Shown: positions 52,041-62,491 of the stretch, one piece after another
Layout: each line of letters opens with the position of its first letter
How positions within the stretch are numbered: position 1 is the first letter of the stretch
Assembly (NCBI RefSeq): GCF_000013865.1
Contig: NC_007948.1
Location: 186,001 to 250,000 of the forward strand
Reading direction: 5' to 3'
DNA length: 64,000 nucleotides
Origin: Polaromonas sp. JS666
GTDB taxonomy: Bacteria; Pseudomonadota; Gammaproteobacteria; Burkholderiales; Burkholderiaceae_C
Notes under the pieces: generated by a model
Seen by the model: only the letters and a program-made list of their open reading frames with translations
What the model was told of the DNA's origin: nothing
The model's database searches: none
Made by a program: the position numbers and the translations under genes

Positions 52041-52733
52041 TTGCTTTTGCAAACAGCGTTGACGGCGGGGCTGGTGCTGGCCACCTGCCTGTGCGGTGAG
52101 GCCGCAGCCCAGAGCATCTACACCTGTGTCGATGCAAAAGGCCGCAAGATCACGGCGGACCGTCCGATTGCCGAGTGCATGGACCGCACGCAGCAGGAGT
52201 TGACGCGTTCCGGCAGGCTCAGGCGCGAGGTCGGGCCCTCGCTGACCGCGCAGGAGCGGGCTGCGCAGGAAGAAAAAGAGAAGCTGGCGGCAGAGGCGCG
52301 TGCGCGCGAAGTTGAAGACAAGCGCCGGGACCGGGCGTTGCTGCTGCGCTATCCTGCCCGATCGGTACACGATCAGGAGCGCATCACGGCGCTGGCCCAG
52401 ATCGACGAAGTCATCAAGGCCGCGAGCAAGAGAACGGTCGAGCTGGCCGGGCAGCGCAAGGCCATCAACGACGAATTCGAGTTTTACGTGAAGGACCCGG
52501 CGAAGGCGCCGCCCGAACTCAAGCGCCGGCTGGAAGAAAACGACAGCAGCGCCGCCGTCCAGAAGAAATTCATCGCCGATCAGGAGCAGGAGAAAAAACG
52601 CGTCAACCTGCGTTTTGACGAAGAGCTGGTCAAGCTCAAGCAGCTGTGGACGCTGGCGGGGGCGGCCCCTGCCAGTCCGGCTTCGGGCGCCGTCGGCAAG
52701 GCGGGGCCAGCCAAGGCCGCCGCCAAAAACTGA
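52041..52733 (+). CDS. DUF4124-like secreted protein with coiled coil
   Basis: 230 residues from a TTG at 52041 with SD AGGAG. Signal peptide (about 1-23, ends GEAAAQ) then the DUF4124-type YTCVDAKGRKITADRPIAEC with a likely Cys pair. Long charged helix (about 75-205: RAAQEEKEKLAAEARAREVE) forms a coiled coil. Periplasmic or envelope-attached; function unknown. It follows pyrE closely and may share its transcript. Confidence 0.82.
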   Translation: MLLQTALTAGLVLATCLCGEAAAQSIYTCVDAKGRKITADRPIAECMDRTQQELTRSGRLRREVGPSLTAQERAAQEEKEKLAAEARAREVEDKRRDRALLLRYPARSVHDQERITALAQIDEVIKAASKRTVELAGQRKAINDEFEFYVKDPAKAPPELKRRLEENDSSAAVQKKFIADQEQEKKRVNLRFDEELVKLKQLWTLAGAAPASPASGAVGKAGPAKAAAKN

Positions 52734-52784
52734 ATCTCCGTATCGAACGCGAAGGCGGGCCGCAGCACGGCGGCCCTGCCGGCA

Positions 52785-54283
52785 TCACGCCAGTTTTTTC
52801 CGCAGCAGTTCGTTGACCTGCGCCGGGTTGGCCTTGCCCTTGGTGGCTTTCATGGCCTGGCCGACCAAAGCATTGAAGGCCTTGGCATTGCCGGCCTTGA
52901 CCTCTTCGACGTTTTTGGCATTGGCCGCCAGTACGTCATCAATGATTTTTTCCAGCTCGCCGGTGTCGCTCATTTGTTTTTTGGATTCGATGAACGTATT
53001 GACGGCATCATGAGAGCCTAAATTTCCATCCCAAAGTGCAGGAATAATTTCATCTTTTGCAATTTTTCCTGAGATCGTGCCATCGGCAATTCGACGTACT
53101 AGGGTAACGATGTGCCATGCTGTGATCGGACTTTCTCGAATGCTGTTGAGTCCAGCACGGTTCATTCGAGCCGCTATCTCCCCATTGATCCAGTTGGCAA
53201 TGGTCTTGCCATGGCGAGCTCCCTCGCTCCCCTCTTCGCTAATTAACTCAAGCATTGCACGGTCAAAGTACTCGGCAGTGTCTTTTGACGAGGTCAATTG
53301 AGCCGCGTCATACTCGGGCAGGCCATAGTCCTTGACGAAGCGCGCCGCCATCACCCGCGGCAACTCGCTCATCTCGGCGCGCGTGCGCTCCACCCAGTCG
53401 CGCGCTATCACCAGCGGCGGCAAATCCGGGTCGGGGAAGTAGCGGTAGTCGGCTGCATCTTCCTTGGTGCGCATGGCCCGTGTCTCGCCGGTGTCCGGGT
53501 CAAACAGCACGGTGGCCTGCTGGATGGCGTGGCCGTCTTCCAGTTGCCCGATCTGCCAGCGCACTTCGTAATCGATCGCCTGCTGCATGAACTTGAAGCT
53601 GTTCAGGTTCTTGATCTCGCGGCGCGTGCCCAGCGCTGCGCCGGGCTTGCGCACCGAGACATTGGCATCGCAGCGGAAGCTGCCCTCCTGCATGTTGCCG
53701 TCGCAAATGCCGATCCAGGTGACGATTTTGTGCAACTCCTTGGCATAAGCCACGGCTTCGGCCGACGAGCGCATGTCGGGCTCGGTCACGATCTCCAGCA
53801 GCGGCGTGCCGGCGCGGTTCAGATCGATGCCGCTCATGCCGATGAAGTCTTCGTGCAGCGACTTGCCGGCGTCTTCTTCCAGGTGGGCGCGCACCAGTCG
53901 CACCGATTTCTTTTCACCGTCCAGGAAGAACTCGACGACACCTCCCTGCACCACGGGAATCTCGAACTGGCTGATCTGGTAACCCTTGGGCAGGTCGGGG
54001 TAGAAGTAGTTTTTGCGCGCGAACACGCTCTGCTCGGCAATGTGCGCATTGACGGCCAGGCCAAACTCGATGGCGCGCTGTACCGCGCCCTTGTTCATCA
54101 CAGGCAGCGCGCCGGGCAGCGCGAAGTCGACGGCCGAGGCCTGCGTGTTGGGCTCGGCGCCAAACGCGGTGGAGGCGCGGCTGAAGATTTTCGACTGCGT
54201 GGTCAGCTGGGTGTGGGTTTCAAAGCCGATGACGACTTCGTAGCCCTGCACCAGCGGGGAGGTGGGGGTGCTTGCGATATTGC

Positions 54284-54287
<4 letters not shown>
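52785..54287 (-). CDS. gatB: Asp-tRNA(Asn)/Glu-tRNA(Gln) amidotransferase subunit B
   Basis: 500 residues from the ATG at 54287; the frame opens further back within gat[21 protein letters not shown] at the start, [21 protein letters not shown] and [10 protein letters not shown] for kinase and tRNA contacts, and a C-terminal YqeY domain ending VNELLRKKL. It activates misacylated Glu- or Asp-tRNA. Residues about 322-437 are coded by a low-GC block (52975-53320) with an atypical sequence, see that entry. Overlaps gatA by four bases. Confidence 0.96.
52975..53320 (-). other. gatB: Low-GC mosaic block within gatB
   Basis: By my hand count 52981-53280 is 49 percent GC (146 of 300), while 53341-53400 is 75 percent (45 of 60). 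Within it codons end often in A or T and the protein ([20 protein letters not shown]) differs from the usual Burkholderiales form. The flanks return to normal at once. It keeps frame and length reasonably well, so it looks like homologous exchange with a lower-GC donor. Confidence 0.75.
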
Positions 54288-55815
<1,528 letters not shown>

Positions 55816-55819
<4 letters not shown>

Positions 55820-56115
55820 TCGATCACCTTGGGCACGAGAAACAGGCCGCGTTCCACGGCGGGGGCGCTGACCTGGCTGGCCTCGCGCTGGTTGGGCTCG
55901 CTGGCGATGTCATCGCGCAGGCGCAGCGCCACCTCGCCAATCACGGCTGCCGGGTGGGCCAGCGGTTCCACGCCGTCGGTATTGACGGCGGCCATTTGCT
56001 CCACCAGGGCGAAAAAGCCGTTGAGCTGGCTCAGGGTGTGTTCGGTCTCTTCAGGTCGCAATTCCAGGCGCGCCAGGTTGGCGACGCGTGCGATGTCTTG
56101 GGATGTCAGTGCCAT
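55816..56115 (-). CDS. gatC: Asp-tRNA(Asn)/Glu-tRNA(Gln) amidotransferase subunit C
   Basis: 99 residues from the ATG at 56115. [19 protein letters not shown] and the DGVEPLAHP motif are typical. GatC wraps around GatA and stabilises the complex. First gene of gatCAB, divergent from mreB with 287 bases between that contain both promoters; I found no clean -35/-10 pair there. Confidence 0.96.
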
Positions 56116-56255
56116 GGGGTGGTAGTTAGATGCAGGGAAATAGGTGCAGGGAAAAGGACAAAAACTCAAGCAGAAACAAGGTGTAAGGCCGAAAAAACGC
56201 CGCGCCGCAGCCATTGATTCACAGGGGATGCGTTATTATCCCGCCTTTGGTGTGA

Positions 56256-57446
<1,191 letters not shown>

Positions 57447-57529
57447 GGTGCTGCCGCCCGCCGTCCTTCACCAGCCCGCCTTCGCCTGCGCGCAGATCGC
57501 ATGAAGCAGGGCCAGCCTGACAGCGCACC

Positions 57530-58453
57530 ATGCCCTTAGGAACCCTCGACAGATCCCCGCCGCCCTTCTTCAAGCAGGGGCCGTCGGCGCTGTCCAAGCT
57601 GATGTTTTTCAGCGCCTTGTCGCTGTTCCTGATGGTGGCGGACACGCGCTTTCGCATCACCCAGCCGGTGCGCGCGGCGCTTGCCACCGCGCTCTACCCG
57701 GTGCAGTGGCTGGCGCTGCAGCCGGTGCGTGCCGTCAAGGGCGGCAGTGACTATTTCATCAGCCTGAACCAGGCCCAGTCCAGCAGCGAGGAAGCCCGCA
57801 AAAAACTCGCGCTGCAGTCGCTGCGCGCCAGCCAGGTGGAGCAGCTGTCGCAGGAAAACAGCCGCCTGCGCAAGCTGCTGGGCCTGCGTGAGCAGCTCGC
57901 CACGCCGGTGCTGGCCGCCGAGGTGCTGTATGACGCGGCCGATCCTTACACCCGCAAGGTCATCATCGACAAGGGAATGGCCCAGGGCGTGGATCTCGGC
58001 TCGCCCGTGGTCGATGAGTCCGGTGTGCTGGGGCAGGTCACCCGCGTGCACCCGCTGGTGAGTGAGGTCACGCTGGTGGTGGACCGCGACCTGGCCATTC
58101 CGGTGCTCAATGTGCGCACCGGCGCGCGCAGTGTGGCCTATGGCGACCCGGGCGCGCCTGGCAGCGGGCTGGAACTGCGCTTCATGGGCAGCAACTCCGA
58201 TGTACAGCAGGGCGACATGCTGACCACCAGCGGGGTCGACGGCGTCTACCCGCCGGGCCTGCCGGTGGCAACCATCACCCGGATCGAGCGGCGCGCCGAA
58301 TCGGCCTTCGCCAAGATTTACTGCGCGCCGCAGGCGCTGGTGACGGGGGCCCGGCATGTCATGGTGGTCAAGCCCTTGTCGAGCCAGATCCCGCCGCAGC
58401 CCGAGGCCGAAGCGCCATCCGTCCCGGCCAAGAAGAAGGGCGCCGCCAAATGA
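57530..58453 (+). CDS. mreC: Rod shape-determining protein MreC
   Basis: 307 residues. One membrane anchor (about residues 22-42), a coiled coil (about 70-110: KKLALQSLRASQVEQLSQEN) and a beta-rich periplasmic domain with SGVLGQVTRVHP and TSGVDGVYPPGLPVA. Basic C-terminal tail. It links MreB to PBP2 in the periplasm. Stop overlaps mreD start by four bases. Confidence 0.96.
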   Translation: MPLGTLDRSPPPFFKQGPSALSKLMFFSALSLFLMVADTRFRITQPVRAALATALYPVQWLALQPVRAVKGGSDYFISLNQAQSSSEEARKKLALQSLRASQVEQLSQENSRLRKLLGLREQLATPVLAAEVLYDAADPYTRKVIIDKGMAQGVDLGSPVVDESGVLGQVTRVHPLVSEVTLVVDRDLAIPVLNVRTGARSVAYGDPGAPGSGLELRFMGSNSDVQQGDMLTTSGVDGVYPPGLPVATITRIERRAESAFAKIYCAPQALVTGARHVMVVKPLSSQIPPQPEAEAPSVPAKKKGAAK

Positions 58454-58968
58454 TCATGCGCTCCGGCCAGCAACTGCTGCTGCCCGCCAACCCGGTCTTC
58501 ATCTGGTGCAGCCTGATCGCGGCCTTGCTGCTGGACATGCTGCCGCTGGGCCGCGTGCCCTGGATGCCCGATTTCCTGGCGCTGGTGCTGGTCTTCTGGA
58601 ACGTGCACCAGCCGCTGCGCGTGGGCATTGGTGTGGCGTTCATGTTTGGCCTGGCCATGGATGTGCACCAGTCTTCCCTGTTGGGGCAGCATGCGCTGTC
58701 CTACACGGCGCTGAGCTTTTTTGCTGCCATGATTCACCGCCGCCTGCTGTGGTTCTCCGTGCCGTCGCAGGCGGTGCAGGTGTTGCCGCTGTTTGCGGTG
58801 GCGCACGGTGTGGAGCTCATCATCCGCATGATCGGCGGAGGCATTTTCCCGGGCTGGATCATGCTGCTGGCACCGCTGGCCGAAGCGCTGCTGTGGCCTG
58901 TCGCCAGCATCTTGCTGCTGGTGCCGCAGCGGCGGGCGCCGGATCCCGACCAAAATCGACCACTCTAG
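58450..58968 (+). CDS. mreD: Rod shape-determining protein MreD
   Basis: 172 residues with about five membrane helices and the family motifs PDFLALVLVFWNVHQP and GLAMDVHQSSLLGQHALSY. Part of the elongasome. Followed by 166 bases with a palindromic repeat before mrdA. Confidence 0.93.
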   Translation: MIMRSGQQLLLPANPVFIWCSLIAALLLDMLPLGRVPWMPDFLALVLVFWNVHQPLRVGIGVAFMFGLAMDVHQSSLLGQHALSYTALSFFAAMIHRRLLWFSVPSQAVQVLPLFAVAHGVELIIRMIGGGIFPGWIMLLAPLAEALLWPVASILLLVPQRRAPDPDQNRPL

Positions 58969-59036
58969 ATGGGAGTGCCGTAGAGTTGTTTTATATTTGT
59001 GCCAAAGCGCCGCACTGGTCTCGTCGTTCCCAACCC

Positions 59037-59128
59037 AGTCGGGGCCGCGGAACTGGCTTTGCCAGGCCGCAGGCGCAGCGGCCCCCTCGGGGGGCAGGGA
59101 GCACACGTGGTGAGCGACCGTGGGGGCA
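59037..59128 (-). repeat. GC-rich palindromic repeat before mrdA
   Basis: One unit, minus orientation, with GGCTTTGCCAGGCCGCAGGC and the GCCCCCTCGGGGGGC centre. It ends six bases before the mrdA ATG and so makes up nearly all of its leader, including the place of the Shine-Dalgarno. Confidence 0.8.
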
Positions 59129-59134
59129 ATCTTC

Positions 59135-61210
59135 ATGACTGAGCTGCGCAACGTTGAAGCCGATTTGTCGCGCTTTCGCGCGCGCGTGCTGGTCGCGAGC
59201 CTGGCCGTGCTCTGCGCCTTTGGGCTGCTGGCGGCGCGGCTGGTCTACCTGCAGGTGTTCCGCCACACCGACCTGAGCGAGCAGGCCGAAAGCAACCGCA
59301 CGGCCATCGTGCCCATCGTGCCCAACCGCGGGCTGATCCTGGACCGCAACGGCGTGGTGCTGGCCAGCAACTACTCGGCCTACACGCTGGAGATCACGCC
59401 GTCCAAGGTGGCCAACCTGGAGGAGACCATTGCGGCGCTGGAAAAAGTGGTGGACATCCAGCTGCGCGACAAGCGGCGCTTCAAGCGCCTGCGCGAAGAG
59501 GCCAAGAATTTCGAGTCGCTGCCCATACGCACCCGCCTGACCGATGTGGAAGTGGCCCGGTTTGCCGCGCAGCGTTTCCGCTTTCCGGGCGTCGACATCA
59601 AGGCGCGGCTGTTCCGCAGCTACCCGTACGGCGAGCTCGGCAGCCATGTCGTGGGCTACATCGGCCGCATCAACCAGAGCGAAAAAGAGCGTATCGACGA
59701 AGGCGACGACCAGGGCAACTACCGCGGCACGGACTACATCGGCAAGCTCGGCGTGGAGCAGAGCTTTGAAAAGCAGCTGCACGGCATCACGGGTGTCGAG
59801 CAGGTCGAGACCTCGGCGGGCGGGCGGGCGGTGCGCCGGCTGGCCAGCAACCCGGCCATCCCCGGCGACACGGTGATGCTGTCCATCGACATCAAGCTGC
59901 AAAAGCTGGTGGAAGACATGTTCGGCGATCGGCGCGGCGCGCTGGTGGCGCTGGACCCGAAAACCGGCGATGTGCTGGCGTTTGTCAGCAAGCCGACGTT
60001 CGACCCCAACCTGTTCGTGGACGGGATTGATGCCGAGAGCTGGGAAGCCCTCAACGAATCGATCGACAAGCCGCTGCTCAACCGGGCGCTGCGCGGCACC
60101 TACCCGCCAGGCTCCACCTATAAACCTTTCATGGCCCTGGCCGCCCTGCAGCTCGGCGCGCGAGCCCCAGGAACCCTGATCAACGACCCCGGTTTCTACA
60201 TGTTCGGCGGCCGCCGTTTCGGCAGCCCCGAGAACGAGAAGGGCGGCATCATGGACATGCACCGGGCCATTGTCGAGTCCAGCAATGTTTACTTTTACTC
60301 GCTGGCCAACGAAATCGGCGTGGACGCCATGCATGACTTTATGAAGCCGCTGGGCTTCGGCCAGATCACCGGCATCGACATCAATGGCGAAGTGCGCGGT
60401 GTGCTGCCCAGCCAGGCCTGGAAGCGCAGCTACTTCAAACGGCCGGAACAGCAGAAATGGTTTGCCGGTGAGACCATTTCGCTCGGCATTGGACAGGGCT
60501 ACAACAGTTTCACCATGCTGCAACTGGCCCAGGCCACCGCTGTGCTGGCCAATAACGGTATCAAGTACAAGCCGCGCCTGATCATCGGCACGCAGGACCC
60601 GGTGACACGGGCGATGCACCCCCTGCCGGTTGCGCCGCCTGAAGACCTGGGTTACAAGCCCGAGAACGTGGCGGTGATCCGCAAGGGGCTGGCCGGCGTG
60701 GTGCAGGGCGGAACCTCGGCCAGGGTGTTTGCTGGCGCGGGCTACCTGAGCGGCGGTAAAACCGGCACGGCCCAGGCCGTGGGAGCCCCGAAAGGCAGCA
60801 AGTACAACAGCGCCAAAATGGAAGAACACCAGCGCGACCATGCGCTGTACATTGCCGTTGCCCCCGCCGAGGACCCCCGGATCGCACTGGCGGTGATCGT
60901 GGAAAACGCCGGCTGGGGCGCCGGCGCGGCCGCGCCCATTGCACGCCGGGCCTTTGACTACCTGTTGCTGGGCCAGTACCCGAGCGAGGAAGACATGGCT
61001 GCCGTGCAAAAAGGGCTGGCCGCGGCACCCATTGGCAAGCCGCGCCGCGCGGCCGACATCGCGGCCTTGCCGGTCGCCGGGGTGCCGGCCATGGAGGCAC
61101 CCCGGGTGGAGGGGCCCGCGGCGGCCACTGCCGCCAGGACCGAGGGCGTGGTGCCGGTGGCCGGCAAGCCAGCGGCGTCTGCGCCGGTAGCGGCTACCCT
61201 GCCGCGTTAG
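59135..61210 (+). CDS. mrdA: Penicillin-binding protein 2 (elongasome transpeptidase)
   Basis: 691 residues from the ATG at 59135; a GTG at 59120 within the repeat is an alternative. One membrane anchor (about 17-40), pedestal domain, then transpeptidase with STYK at 327-330 (nucleophile Ser327), SSN at 382-384 and KTG at 542-544. A C-terminal Ala/Pro-rich tail of about 50 residues (MEAPRVEGPAAATAARTEG region) is not part of the domain. It crosslinks lateral wall peptidoglycan with RodA. rodA does not follow; a convergent transporter gene does. Confidence 0.96.
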   Translation: MTELRNVEADLSRFRARVLVASLAVLCAFGLLAARLVYLQVFRHTDLSEQAESNRTAIVPIVPNRGLILDRNGVVLASNYSAYTLEITPSKVANLEETIAALEKVVDIQLRDKRRFKRLREEAKNFESLPIRTRLTDVEVARFAAQRFRFPGVDIKARLFRSYPYGELGSHVVGYIGRINQSEKERIDEGDDQGNYRGTDYIGKLGVEQSFEKQLHGITGVEQVETSAGGRAVRRLASNPAIPGDTVMLSIDIKLQKLVEDMFGDRRGALVALDPKTGDVLAFVSKPTFDPNLFVDGIDAESWEALNESIDKPLLNRALRGTYPPGSTYKPFMALAALQLGARAPGTLINDPGFYMFGGRRFGSPENEKGGIMDMHRAIVESSNVYFYSLANEIGVDAMHDFMKPLGFGQITGIDINGEVRGVLPSQAWKRSYFKRPEQQKWFAGETISLGIGQGYNSFTMLQLAQATAVLANNGIKYKPRLIIGTQDPVTRAMHPLPVAPPEDLGYKPENVAVIRKGLAGVVQGGTSARVFAGAGYLSGGKTGTAQAVGAPKGSKYNSAKMEEHQRDHALYIAVAPAEDPRIALAVIVENAGWGAGAAAPIARRAFDYLLLGQYPSEEDMAAVQKGLAAAPIGKPRRAADIAALPVAGVPAMEAPRVEGPAAATAARTEGVVPVAGKPAASAPVAATLPR

Positions 61211-61235
61211 CTTTTCTGCGGCGGGTCAGCGGGGG

Positions 61236-61994
61236 CTATTTCAAAAAGGCGTCGAACGCTGTTTTCAGGATCAGCGCGCTGACCACCACAATAAACACGC
61301 TTCGCACAAAATCAGCGCCCCGTCTGAGCGCCAGCCGGGTTCCCAGCAAACTGCCCGCCACATTGGCCACGGCCATCGTCAGGGCGATATGCCACCAGAT
61401 ATGGCCTTTCCAGGCAAACAGCGTCAGCGCCGCCAGATTGGTGGCGATATTGAGCAGTTTGGCGGAGGCTGCCGCATTCAGGAAGTCGTAGCCCAGCCAG
61501 CGCACGAACAGGAAAACCAGAAAACTGCCGGTGCCGGGGCCAAAAAACCCGTCGTAAAAGCCCAGCACCAGCCCGATGCAGCAGGCCGCCGCGGTTTCGG
61601 CGCGGCCGGCAAAGCGCGGCGTATGGTGGCGCCCCAGATCCTTGCGCGCCAGTGTGTAGATCAGCACCCCCAGCAACACGAGCGGCAGGGCCTTGCGTAA
61701 AAAGCCCGCAGAGATAACGGTCACCAGCCAGGCGCCCGCCAGCGAGGCCGCAAAACCGGCCCCTGCCGCCGGCAGCAGGGCCGACCAGCGCATGTCGACG
61801 CGGCGTGCAAACTGGGCGGTGGCCACCGCCGTGCCCCAGACCGAGGCCCCCTTGTTGACGCCAAACAGCGTGGCCGGGTGGGCGGTGGGAAAGATGGCGA
61901 ACAGGGCAGGCACCAGGATCAGGCCGCCACCGCCGACGATGGCATCCACAAATCCAGCCAGCAGGGAGGCAAAGGTAACAATCAGCAAATCCAT
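61236..61994 (-). CDS. TauE/SafE family membrane transporter
   Basis: 252 residues from the ATG at 61994, about eight helices. Two half-domains, each with the glycine-rich signature: GFVDAIVGGGGLILVPAL and GFYDGFFGPGTGSF. Members export sulfite, sulfoacetate or related anions; the exact substrate is unknown. Convergent with mrdA. Confidence 0.9.
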   Translation of the reverse strand: MDLLIVTFASLLAGFVDAIVGGGGLILVPALFAIFPTAHPATLFGVNKGASVWGTAVATAQFARRVDMRWSALLPAAGAGFAASLAGAWLVTVISAGFLRKALPLVLLGVLIYTLARKDLGRHHTPRFAGRAETAAACCIGLVLGFYDGFFGPGTGSFLVFLFVRWLGYDFLNAAASAKLLNIATNLAALTLFAWKGHIWWHIALTMAVANVAGSLLGTRLALRRGADFVRSVFIVVVSALILKTAFDAFLK

Positions 61995-62112
61995 GGTGCG
62001 AATTGTCCCATGCGCCAAAATGGCTTCTGCTACTCAATTAATAGCAAACTATAGCCATTCATCAAGGGCCTTCATGTGATTGAAGTAAGGCAGGCGACGG
62101 GCCGAACGGCCA

Positions 62113-62143
62113 TAAAAAAAGCGCTGGGGTTGCCAGCGCTTTC
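62113..62143 (-). terminator. Rho-independent terminator (minus strand)
   Basis: AAGCGCTGG/CCAGCGCTT stem, loop GGTTG region, followed on the minus strand by seven T residues. It would end transcripts coming from the sensor kinase, with the MITE in between, or from a separate small RNA. Confidence 0.85.
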
Positions 62144-62239
62144 ACAAAAAAATATCTTTGTGGAATATTCGTTTGCGTTGTAATTGCTCTTCGTGTCTCC
62201 TCGGCTCCTCGCGTTGCGAGCAGCAGCTCGTCAGCAAGT
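62113..62239 (-). ncRNA. Candidate small RNA or 3' UTR segment
   Basis: A minus-strand TATATT (complement of 62245-62250) could be a -10 element, with only a weak -35 seventeen bases before it, giving an RNA of about 127 nt ending in the terminator at 62113. An open frame across the region runs through the terminator and is not convincing as protein. No known RNA family recognised. It might equally be the 3' UTR of the sensor kinase. The rest of the gap 61995-62330 shows nothing else. Confidence 0.25.
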
Positions 62240-62330
62240 CCTTTAATATAGCCGGCGCACTGAGACAGTGCATTAGGAGTTTCCCGCACATTTTGGGCGG
62301 CATCGGCCTTTTCACGCCGACAAGGCATTA

Positions 62331-62491
62331 AGGGCTCGTTCGGGAATAACTTGCACATTTGGCTCGCCAGCTTCGGGCGCGCTGCGTTGTTGCGACTCGC
62401 TTGTGTGGGCTGGCCACACGGCGCTCCCCGCGCCTGGCAGCGCATCCCGAATCCGACGGCCAAATGCACAACCTATTCCCAAACGAGCCCT
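62331..62491. mobile_element. MITE-like element, 161 bp
   Basis: Terminal inverted repeats of 33 bases, AGGGCTCGTTCGGGAATAAC... at the left and its reverse complement at 62459-62491, agreeing at 28 of 33 positions. The interior of about 95 bases has no frame. Flanking bases are TTA-like on the left and AA on the right, so a clear target duplication is not visible. The right end supplies the last base of the kinase stop codon. Confidence 0.72.

Noticed and set aside
56214..56239. TTGATT and TATTAT as an mreB promoter
   Set aside because: The spacer is only 14 bases, too short for a sigma-70 promoter.
62062..62469. 135-codon minus frame near the MITE
   Set aside because: Runs through the MITE and a terminator; not a credible protein.
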